Shown piece by piece: positions 1 through 5,481 of a DNA stretch of 5,481 nt. Position 1 is the first letter of the stretch. Each line of letters opens with the position of its first letter. The notes below the pieces were generated by a model. That model made no database searches. It worked only from the letters and a program-made list of their open reading frames with translations, and had not been told where the DNA came from. Source of the DNA: Klebsiella pneumoniae (GTDB taxonomy: Bacteria; Bacteroidota; Bacteroidia; Flavobacteriales; Flavobacteriaceae); NCBI GenBank assembly GCA_943325355.2, contig CALPPA020000139.1:1-5481 (forward strand), in the 5' to 3' direction. Both the position numbers and the translations under genes were made by a program.

Positions 1-472
1 CCTTGACAAAACCACTTTTTTGTAAAACTCGCTCTGAAGCAAAATTTTCTGGATCAATAATGGCTTCAACTGAATGTAGTTTCATTATTTCGAAGCCATA
101 ATTCAATGCTTCTTTTATCGCTTCAGTAATAATTCCTCTTCCGTGATACTCAGGAAGGAGCATATAACCAATTTCAGATCTAAAATGCTCGTGTTTAATG
201 CTATAATGACCAATAATTCCTATTAGTTTTGGATTGCATTTTAATGTTATTGCCCAATTTATGCCTTCGTTAGTATCAATTTTTTCATCAATCATTGCAA
301 TATGTGCCAAAGCTTCGTCTGTTGTTTGAACTATAGGTCTTGGAATATATTTCATCACTTCTTTATTCGACCTAAGTGCAAATATTTCGTCTACATCTTC
401 ATAGACAACACGGCGTAAAAACAAACGCTGGGTTTCTAGATTAGGGAATGGATTAAAATTTCTGAATACCAT
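1..472 (-). CDS. GNAT family N-acetyltransferase (RimJ/RimL type), C-terminus cut by window edge
   Basis: I translated this by hand from the ATG at 472-470. It gives 157 codons open to the left edge with no stop, so the last part of the protein (probably 15-25 residues) lies outside the window. Seen: an N-terminal 'LETQRLFLRR' stretch at residues 12-21, typical of the RimJ/RimL-like Acetyltransf_3 group. An acetyl-CoA pyrophosphate-binding loop follows around residues 106-118 (PEYHGRGIITEA). Near the end, 'ENFASERVLQKSGF' (142-155) matches the conserved Asn/Ser and K-x-GF segment of GNATs. Known: these enzymes transfer an acetyl group from acetyl-CoA to amines such as ribosomal protein N-termini, amino acids or drugs. 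The substrate cannot be read from the sequence. It is probably cytosolic, with no signal peptide or membrane segment. It starts 3 bases after the stop of the upstream epimerase gene, so co-transcription and translational coupling are likely. There is no Shine-Dalgarno sequence; the leader is A/T-rich. The family call is firm, the function is open. Confidence 0.9.
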   Translation of the reverse strand, partial: MVFRNFNPFPNLETQRLFLRRVVYEDVDEIFALRSNKEVMKYIPRPIVQTTDEALAHIAMIDEKIDTNEGINWAITLKCNPKLIGIIGHYSIKHEHFRSEIGYMLLPEYHGRGIITEAIKEALNYGFEIMKLHSVEAIIDPENFASERVLQKSGFVK

Positions 473-475
473 ATT

Positions 476-1327
476 TTATAAAATTTCGATATTAAAACTA
501 TACTTTAATAATTGATTAGCTTCCAAGAGCTGAATGCCTTCTTTTTCTAAAATATTTCCTGATGAATGAATGGTGTCAGAATAGCCAACCCAAGGTTCAA
601 TACACAAAAATGGAGCATTTTTTTTGGTCCAAATTCCCAGATTCGGAAAATCATCAAATCGAACACGAAGCATTGGATTTTTATTTTCTAAAATACTAAT
701 GCTTTTAGACTGTAATATCTTAAAAATTAATGCATCTTTTTCAAATAATGAATAAGTAAGCGGAACTTCATTATCTGTCATTTCTATAATGTCAGTTGTG
801 TCCGAAAGTAAATCATTTTCAAGTTCATAACTCGTTAAAACTTCATTATGGTCAAATGCTAACGAGTAACCTTCAAATGGTTTTGGCAAAGCAAAAGCAG
901 GATGCGCTCCAATAGAAAAAGGCAATATTGAATCATTATTATTTATAACCTTGTAATCAATGTTTAATTTATTTTTATCCAATGAGTAACAAATTTGCAA
1001 TTCAAAATCAAAAGGATACACCTTTCTTGTTTCAATCGAGGAAGCCAAAGAAAATGTGGCACTATTTTCAGACTTTTCGATCAATTCAAATTCCATTTCT
1101 CTTGCAAAACCGTGTCTTGATAAATAGTATTCTTTTCCTTGATAATAGTACTTATTATTTTTAAGCGTGCCAACAATTGGAAATAAAACAGGAGAGTGTT
1201 TCCCCCAAAACACTGGGTTTCCTTCCCAAATATATTCTTTATTCTCGTTATTTTTTAATGAGAATAATTCAGCACCTAAGTGATTTATTTGAGCCTTTAA
1301 ATTCAAATTTGAAATTGTTGTAGTCAA
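476..1327 (-). CDS. aldose 1-epimerase family protein (LacX-like galactose mutarotase fold)
   Basis: This 283-residue protein belongs to the aldose 1-epimerase superfamily, which interconverts alpha and beta anomers of hexoses or sugar phosphates in the cytosol. The length is normal for the LacX-like subgroup. Seen: the N-terminal 'HLGAELFSLKN' strand (16-26), then 'WEGNPVFWGKHSPVLFPIVG' (34-53), the usual signature of this subgroup. 'RHGFAR' follows with candidate catalytic His72, then 'GAHPAF' with His142, and 'CIEPWVG' with Glu244 as the likely catalytic base. All key residues appear intact. There is no signal peptide. The start is a TTG codon (1327-1325): the frame has a stop at 1342-1340, and the first internal Met is residue 78, past conserved sequence, so no ATG fits. 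It is the first gene of a pair with the GNAT 3 bases downstream. The exact sugar substrate is unknown; LacX-like proteins are often of undetermined specificity and are not necessarily galactose enzymes. Confidence 0.92.
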   Translation of the reverse strand: MTTTISNLNLKAQINHLGAELFSLKNNENKEYIWEGNPVFWGKHSPVLFPIVGTLKNNKYYYQGKEYYLSRHGFAREMEFELIEKSENSATFSLASSIETRKVYPFDFELQICYSLDKNKLNIDYKVINNNDSILPFSIGAHPAFALPKPFEGYSLAFDHNEVLTSYELENDLLSDTTDIIEMTDNEVPLTYSLFEKDALIFKILQSKSISILENKNPMLRVRFDDFPNLGIWTKKNAPFLCIEPWVGYSDTIHSSGNILEKEGIQLLEANQLLKYSFNIEIL

Positions 1328-1364
1328 AATAGAAGCTAATTATGTTTTATTACTCTCGAATATG

Positions 1365-1393
1365 TAAATGTATTCATAAATTTTATTTTCAAT
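1365..1393 (-). promoter_or_regulatory. weak candidate promoter for the epimerase-GNAT pair
   Basis: Read on the minus strand, TACATTTA (1372-1365) matches the Bacteroidota -7 consensus TAnnTTTG at five of six positions. ATTG (1393-1390) lies 17 bases upstream as a three-of-four match to the -33 element. The site is about 38 bases before the TTG start at 1327, a reasonable distance. The match is poor and the spacer is slightly short, so confidence is low. Confidence 0.2.
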
Positions 1394-1407
1394 AGGTAAA
1401 CATTGAT

Positions 1408-1426
1408 AATTATAGAATTCATAATT
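1408..1426. repeat. imperfect palindrome centred on GAATTC in the divergent promoter region
   Basis: AATTAT (1408-1413) and ATAATT (1421-1426) are inverted arms flanking the palindrome GAATTC (1415-1420), with a single unpaired A at 1414. It sits near the middle of the divergent intergenic region, about 80 bases from one start codon and 73 from the other, where an operator could lie. The arms are pure A/T in an A/T-rich background, so chance occurrence is quite possible. No regulator is encoded in the window. Confidence 0.3.
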
Positions 1427-1450
1427 TTTAGTCAAAAATTTGAGTTTATT

Positions 1451-1481
1451 TTTAGGATTGAGTATATTTTTCATTTATTTG
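1451..1481 (+). promoter_or_regulatory. candidate Bacteroidota-type promoter for the M1 peptidase
   Basis: TTTATTTG at 1474-1481 matches the Bacteroidota -7 element TAnnTTTG at five of six defined positions. TTTA at 1451-1454 matches the -33 element TTTG at three of four, with a 19-base spacer as expected for this group. Transcription would begin only about 10 bases before the ATG at 1500, giving a very short leader. In sequence this A/T-rich such matches arise easily by chance, so this is a candidate only. Confidence 0.3.
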
Positions 1482-1499
1482 TGCTAGAAAATTTATAAA

Positions 1500-3503
1500 A
1501 TGAAAAATTATTATTTCAAAGCCTCATTGCAATTAGCTTTTTTATTGGCGATTTCAAACGTGTGGTCACAACAAAGTGCAACTTCCTCAAAGTCAAAACA
1601 AATCTCAAAGTACGATTATTATGATGCTTTCGGTCCCTTTTTTTATACAAAAGATGGAACTAGCACACGGTCTGCTAGTGGTCAGCCTGGATTTGACTAT
1701 TGGCAAAACAGAGCTGATTATCAATTATCTGCAAAATTAAATGATGTAAATAATGAAATTTTAGGAACCAGTATTATAACATACACTAATAACAGTCCCG
1801 ACAAAATGTCTTTTCTATGGATGTATTTAGACCAAAATTTATTTAAAGATGATTCTCGTGGCAACGCTATTATTCCCATAACTGGCAGCAGGAATGGAGC
1901 TCAAGGCCAAGTTTTTGATGGTGGTCAAAAGGTTAAATCAGTGAAAATAGTCACAAAAAACAAAGGAATTTCAACTGAAAAGGATGTTAAATACACAATT
2001 AGCGATACCAGAATGCAGGTTTTTCTTCCTCAAGAATTGAAATCTAAAGGCGGAGTTGTTACCATTAAAATTGATTATTCTTTTATTTCTCCAAAAGAAG
2101 GTTCAGATCGAATGGGAATTTTAGAAACAAAGAACGGTAAAATTTTCACTGTTGCCCAATGGTATCCAAGAATGTGTGTGTATGATGATTTAAGAGGTTG
2201 GAATACAAATCCATATTTGGGGGCCTCTGAATTTTATTTGGAATATGGCGATTTTGATGTGAGTATTTCAGCTCCTTCCAATCATTTTGTAGTTTGTTCA
2301 GGAGAATTGATAAATCCTACAGAAGTATATTCAGTTGATCAGCAAAAACGTTTTTCACAAGCTTCACAAAATGATAAAACCATACTAATTCGTTCTCGTA
2401 ACGAAGTTTTGGCCTTAGCCAATGTAACTGCAAAATCAAACAAAACTTGGCGTTTTAAAATGAAAAATACTCGTGATGTTGCTTGGGCATCGTCAGCAGC
2501 ATTTATTATAGATGCGGCTAGAATTAATTTACCCAGCGGAAAAAAATCGATGGCTATCTCTGCTTACCCAATAGAAAGTGATGGAAACAAAGCTTGGGGT
2601 CGTTCTACAGAATATACTAAAACATCGATTGAAAACTATTCAAAAAGATGGTTTGAATATCCTTATCCAGCAGCAATAAACGTTGCAGGAATTGCTGGAG
2701 GAATGGAATATCCTGGGATAGTTTTTTGTGGCTACAATGCAAAAAATGCTGATTTATGGGGGGTTACTGATCACGAGTTTGGGCATATTTGGTTTCCTAT
2801 GATTGTGGGTTCAAACGAACGATTATTTGCTTGGATGGATGAAGGATTCAATACTTTTATCAATTCAGTGAGTTCAGTCGATTTTAATAATGGCGAGTAT
2901 AAAGAGAAAGCCGCCGACTTGCACGAAGATGCAGAAAAATATACGAATATAAATCTAGAACCAATGATGAGTTCTCCGGATAATATGAAGGAAAAAAACA
3001 TTGGTACTTTGGGGTATTCAAAACCGGGTGTTGGATTAGTCATTTTGCGGGAACATATTTTAGGTGCTGAGCGTTTCGATTTGGCTTTTAGAACATATGT
3101 CGAACGCTGGGCTTTCAAACATCCTGCACCAGATGATTTTTTCAGAACTATGGAAAATGTGGCTGGCGAAGATTTATCTTGGTTTTGGAGAGGTTGGTTT
3201 TTTAATAATTGGCGTTTGGATCAAGGTATTAATTCCATTGAATATGTAGATAACAATCCTAAATCAGGAGTTTATATTACTATTGAAAATTTCGAAAAAA
3301 TGGCAATGCCCATAATTTTAGATGTTAAAACAAAAAGCGGAAAAGTTACTCGTGTCAAATTACCCGTTGAGATTTGGCAAAGAAATAAAGAATGGACTTT
3401 TAAACACAATTCAACCGAAGAAATCGAAAGTGTTGTTCTTGATCCAGATCACGTATTTCCGGACTGTAATGAAAGTAATAACAGTTGGAAATCAACTAAA
3501 TAA
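1500..3503 (+). CDS. exported M1 family zinc metallopeptidase (aminopeptidase-like)
   Basis: This 667-residue protein is predicted to remove residues from peptide N-termini outside the cytoplasm. Seen: a type I signal peptide with basic start (MKNYYFK), hydrophobic core (about 8-20) and likely cleavage after Ser23 (VWS|QQ); no lipobox cysteine. The N-terminal beta domain spans roughly 65-310. The substrate-binding motif is GGMEYP (400-405), corresponding to GxMEN of classical M1 enzymes. The zinc site is HEFGH (425-429) followed after 18 residues by Glu448 in 'WMDEGFNTF', an intact HExxH-x18-E arrangement. Tyr506 in 'LGYSKPG' is the probable transition-state tyrosine. '[13 protein letters not shown]' (540-552) and '[11 protein letters not shown]' (558-568) are usual for the Bacteroidota clade, followed by a beta-rich C-terminal segment. 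No type IX secretion C-terminal domain is evident, so periplasmic location is inferred. The ATG at 1500 is supported by the signal peptide directly after it. It is a single-gene unit, convergent with aguA. Exact peptide specificity is unknown because the clade differs from PepN/LTA4H-like enzymes. Confidence 0.93.
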   Translation: MKNYYFKASLQLAFLLAISNVWSQQSATSSKSKQISKYDYYDAFGPFFYTKDGTSTRSASGQPGFDYWQNRADYQLSAKLNDVNNEILGTSIITYTNNSPDKMSFLWMYLDQNLFKDDSRGNAIIPITGSRNGAQGQVFDGGQKVKSVKIVTKNKGISTEKDVKYTISDTRMQVFLPQELKSKGGVVTIKIDYSFISPKEGSDRMGILETKNGKIFTVAQWYPRMCVYDDLRGWNTNPYLGASEFYLEYGDFDVSISAPSNHFVVCSGELINPTEVYSVDQQKRFSQASQNDKTILIRSRNEVLALANVTAKSNKTWRFKMKNTRDVAWASSAAFIIDAARINLPSGKKSMAISAYPIESDGNKAWGRSTEYTKTSIENYSKRWFEYPYPAAINVAGIAGGMEYPGIVFCGYNAKNADLWGVTDHEFGHIWFPMIVGSNERLFAWMDEGFNTFINSVSSVDFNNGEYKEKAADLHEDAEKYTNINLEPMMSSPDNMKEKNIGTLGYSKPGVGLVILREHILGAERFDLAFRTYVERWAFKHPAPDDFFRTMENVAGEDLSWFWRGWFFNNWRLDQGINSIEYVDNNPKSGVYITIENFEKMAMPIILDVKTKSGKVTRVKLPVEIWQRNKEWTFKHNSTEEIESVVLDPDHVFPDCNESNNSWKSTK

Positions 3504-3507
3504 TTTT

Positions 3508-3547
3508 GTTAAAATCTAAGTTTTGACTAAAGTGTTTATTTTTAAAC
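3508..3547. terminator. weak candidate bidirectional terminator region
   Basis: Two short A/T-rich hairpins lie in the 46-base convergent gap. The first pairs GTTAAAA (3508-3514) with TTTTGAC (3521-3527) around a 6-base loop, with one G-T pair. The second pairs GTTTA (3534-3538) with TAAAC (3543-3547) around TTTT. Neither has a GC-rich stem followed by a long U tract, so the call rests mainly on the converging gene ends. Termination could also be factor-dependent. Confidence 0.25.
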
Positions 3548-3549
3548 GA

Positions 3550-4590
3550 TTATTCTGGAATTTGTTGGCTCAGACAATGTAAAGTTCCAAAACCCCAAAT
3601 TAAATCAATTGCATTAATTCCGATGATTTCTCGATCTGGGAAACAATCCGCAATGATGTTCAAAGCGATTCTGTCATTTGCATCATTAAAAGTAGGGACT
3701 AAAACACACTTATTTAAAATCAGGAAGTTGGCATAACTGGCCGGTAATCTCAATCCATCAAAGTCGATGCGTTTTGGCATTGGTAATTCTACTATTTTTG
3801 GAAATTTTCCGGTTTCTAATTTAGCGTTTTGCAAACGTTTTAAGTTGTCTTGCAACCGTTTGTAGTTGTTGTCTTTTGGGTCTTTTTCTACAATTGTGAT
3901 AATGGTATCTTCATTCACAAATCGGCACAAATCGTCGATATGTCCGTGCGTATCATCACCTTCGATGCCATCACCAAGCCAAATTACATTCGTAATTCCT
4001 AAGTATTCTTTAAAAACTGCTTCATAATCTGCTTTGGTAAAACCGGGATTTCGAACTTGGATCGTTGGATGCATCAAACATTCTTCCGAGGTTAGTAAAG
4101 TGCCACATCCGTTAGATTCAATTGCGCCACCTTCAACAATTACTGGTTTTCCACTATAGACAACTTGGGTTAGAGGAAGTTTAAGAAAATCGCCCACCTT
4201 TTCAGGAACCTGTTTGTCTAAATTGATGTTTTTATATTTTGCCCAACCGTTAAAATTGAAATTCAAAGCCTCTCTTTTGGTACCGTTTTGAACAATAATA
4301 GGACCTGAATCGCGCATCCAGCTTCTGTTGGTTTTATGAATCATAAAAGAAACATTGCTCATTTTGACAGTTGCTGTTTCCAACATTTCCGAAACTTTTA
4401 CCTTTAATTTTTCATCGGCAACTACTAAAAACACTTTTTCGAACGTGGCTACTTTTTTAATAAATTCTACAAAAGCCCATTTTATGGCTTCATATTTTCC
4501 TGGCCAATCGTTGCCATTATGCGGAAAACACAATAAAATTCCTTCTTGATTTTCCCATTCGGCGGGGAATCTTCTGTTGTTTGTACTCAT
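3550..4590 (-). CDS. aguA: agmatine deiminase (agmatine iminohydrolase)
   Basis: This 346-residue cytosolic enzyme of the peptidyl-arginine deiminase (PAD_porph) family hydrolyses agmatine to N-carbamoylputrescine and ammonia. Seen: 'RRFPAEWENQEGILLCFPHN' (6-25), the typical N-terminus of the family. 'WMRDSGP' (91-97) and 'VEGGAIESNG' (152-161) supply guanidine-binding acidic residues (Asp94, Glu153). 'DDTHGHIDD' (212-220) carries catalytic His217 and Asp219 of the HGHID motif. 'GFGTLHCLSQQ' (333-343) near the C-terminus carries the probable nucleophile Cys339. Length is within the family norm and every catalytic residue is present. The loop before the Cys reads GFG rather than the more usual GxG with small residues. 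The ATG at 4590 lies 2 bases after the stop of aguB, so the two are almost certainly one operon, and the neighbour performs the next pathway step, which supports agmatine over protein arginine as substrate. No signal peptide is present, unlike secreted PPAD relatives. Confidence 0.94.
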   Translation of the reverse strand: MSTNNRRFPAEWENQEGILLCFPHNGNDWPGKYEAIKWAFVEFIKKVATFEKVFLVVADEKLKVKVSEMLETATVKMSNVSFMIHKTNRSWMRDSGPIIVQNGTKREALNFNFNGWAKYKNINLDKQVPEKVGDFLKLPLTQVVYSGKPVIVEGGAIESNGCGTLLTSEECLMHPTIQVRNPGFTKADYEAVFKEYLGITNVIWLGDGIEGDDTHGHIDDLCRFVNEDTIITIVEKDPKDNNYKRLQDNLKRLQNAKLETGKFPKIVELPMPKRIDFDGLRLPASYANFLILNKCVLVPTFNDANDRIALNIIADCFPDREIIGINAIDLIWGFGTLHCLSQQIPE

Positions 4591-4592
4591 AA

Positions 4593-5480
4593 TTAATCGA
4601 TTGCTCTTTTTGTAATATCACCAAAAGCATCAATTCGTCTATCTCTAAAGAATGGCCAATTCTGACGCACATTTTCTTGTAAATCCAAGTCTACTTCAGC
4701 AATCAATATTTCTTCTTTATCGTGAGAGGCTTGCGCCAAAATTTCTCCTTGTGGTCCTGCTATAAAAGAAGATCCCCAAAATTGAATCCCTGCAGTTCCT
4801 TCAATATATTGCTCTAATCCAATCCTGTTTGCTGCTGCAACATATACTCCATTAGCAACAGCGTGACCTTTCATTACGTTCATCCAAGCACCGTGTTGGT
4901 TTTCACCATATTGTTCTTTTTCTAATGGATGCCAACCAATTGCCGTTGGGTAAAATAAAACTTCAGCACCTTGCAAAGCGGTCAAACGAGCGGCTTCAGG
5001 AAACCATTGATCCCAACAAATGAGCGTTCCTATTTTTCCTTTATTGGTAGGAAAAGTTTTGAAACCCAAATCGCCAGGCGTAAAATAGAATTTTTCGTAA
5101 AAATGTGGATCGTCTGGAATGTGCATTTTGCGATACAATCCCGCTTCTGACCCATCTGTGTCAATGATGTAAGCACTATTGTGGTAGATTCCAGCCATTC
5201 TTTTTTCGAAGAAAGGAACGATAATCACGACTCCTAATTCTTTTGCCAAAGCACTAAAATGAATAAACGAAGTGCTGTACAATGGTTCTGCCAAAGTAAA
5301 ATTATCGACATCTTCACTTTGACAAAAATAGTGACTGCTGTATAATTCAGGAAGTGAAATGACTTCGGCACCTTGACTGGCGGCATCGCGAACCCAACTC
5401 AAACATTTTTTAAGATTGTTTTCGGCAATATCATTAAGATTTAATTGAATAACCGCTATTTTATACTTTCTATATGGCAT
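4593..5480 (-). CDS. aguB: N-carbamoylputrescine amidase (nitrilase superfamily)
   Basis: This 295-residue carbon-nitrogen hydrolase converts N-carbamoylputrescine to putrescine, CO2 and ammonia, the step after agmatine deiminase. Seen: the full Glu-Lys-Cys triad of the nitrilase superfamily, with Glu45 in 'SLPELYSSHYFCQ', Lys118 in 'LYRKMHIPDD' and Cys155 in 'LICWDQWFPEAARL'. Segments typical of plant and bacterial AguB include 'HFYEKFYFTPGD' (126-137), 'TAIGWHP' (179-185), 'VAAANRIG' (214-221) and 'FWGSSFI' (234-240). Length is normal for the family and the enzyme is cytosolic. The ATG at 5480-5478 gives the usual N-terminus (MPYRKYKIAVIQLN), so the gene is complete, but only one base upstream is in the window and its promoter cannot be seen. 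It is the first of two genes with aguA, 2 bases apart. Paired with aguA, the assignment is much firmer than for a lone nitrilase homologue, which might be a beta-ureidopropionase or other amidase. Confidence 0.94.
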   Translation of the reverse strand: MPYRKYKIAVIQLNLNDIAENNLKKCLSWVRDAASQGAEVISLPELYSSHYFCQSEDVDNFTLAEPLYSTSFIHFSALAKELGVVIIVPFFEKRMAGIYHNSAYIIDTDGSEAGLYRKMHIPDDPHFYEKFYFTPGDLGFKTFPTNKGKIGTLICWDQWFPEAARLTALQGAEVLFYPTAIGWHPLEKEQYGENQHGAWMNVMKGHAVANGVYVAAANRIGLEQYIEGTAGIQFWGSSFIAGPQGEILAQASHDKEEILIAEVDLDLQENVRQNWPFFRDRRIDAFGDITKRAID

Positions 5481-5481
5481 A

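Larger units (their letters stand above)
1328..1499. promoter_or_regulatory. divergent intergenic region between epimerase and M1 peptidase
   Basis: This very A/T-rich 172-base stretch separates two divergently transcribed genes, so it must carry promoters for both strands unless either gene is read from further away. I see no ORF, tRNA or riboswitch-like structure in it. It contains an imperfect palindrome at 1408-1426 and weak matches to the Bacteroidota promoter consensus (TTTG near -33, TAnnTTTG near -7), listed separately. Assigning promoters here is inference from gene orientation. Confidence 0.6.

Noticed and set aside
982..1164. 60-codon open frame on the plus strand antisense to the epimerase
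   Set aside because: It lies wholly within a conserved enzyme gene, has no recognisable domain and no supporting promoter or leader.
1328..1499. Small RNA or riboswitch in the divergent intergenic region
   Set aside because: The sequence is almost pure A/T with no stable GC-containing stems, no terminator-like hairpin and no known aptamer core.
2771..3118. 115-codon open frame on the minus strand inside the M1 peptidase gene
   Set aside because: It is antisense to the zinc-site region of a clearly real gene, its translation shows no recognisable domain, and it is best explained as a shadow of the peptidase codons.
3322..3519. 65-codon plus-strand frame overlapping the end of the M1 peptidase in another frame
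   Set aside because: The overlapping peptidase frame encodes the expected C-terminal domain, and this translation resembles nothing known.
4355..4549. 64-codon plus-strand frame antisense to aguA
   Set aside because: The aguA frame is intact and conserved here; the antisense frame shows no protein-like features.
1..5481. Mobile element, CRISPR array, toxin-antitoxin or defence system
   Set aside because: No transposase, integrase, nuclease, repeat-spacer pattern, flanking inverted repeats or target duplication is seen. All five genes are ordinary metabolic, peptidase or acetyltransferase families with similar base composition.

Overview
The window looks like ordinary chromosome from an AT-rich member of the Bacteroidota, most likely Flavobacteriaceae (Flavobacterium-like). 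This rests on four things. GC is low, about one third by eye. None of the starts has a clear Shine-Dalgarno sequence; the leaders are A/T-rich instead. The protein sequences have the character of that family, for example the M1 peptidase with GGMEYP and HEFGH motifs and the LacX-like epimerase. Genes are tightly packed in short same-strand pairs. I see no mobile element, CRISPR array, tRNA, rRNA or phage gene.

Layout: (1) Positions 1-1327, minus strand, hold a two-gene unit. A LacX-type aldose 1-epimerase family protein, which starts at a TTG codon, is followed after 3 bases by a RimJ/RimL-type GNAT acetyltransferase cut by the left window edge. (2) Positions 1328-1499 are the only sizeable intergenic stretch. 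It is a divergent A/T-rich promoter region with one imperfect palindrome. (3) Positions 1500-3503, plus strand, hold a large exported M1-family zinc metallopeptidase with its own signal peptide. (4) Positions 3504-3549 are a 46-base convergent gap with only weak hairpins. (5) Positions 3550-5480, minus strand, hold a two-gene operon: N-carbamoylputrescine amidase (aguB) followed after 2 bases by agmatine deiminase (aguA).

Functionally, aguA and aguB together convert agmatine to putrescine through N-carbamoylputrescine. This is the plant/bacterial route of polyamine synthesis from arginine and would need an arginine decarboxylase, which is not in the window. The M1 peptidase probably trims peptides in the periplasm or at the cell surface. 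The epimerase acts on sugars and the GNAT on an unknown amine. No functional link between the three gene groups is visible. I found no convincing previously undescribed system. The findings are modest points: the TTG start, near-zero gene spacing, active-site variants and the intergenic palindrome.
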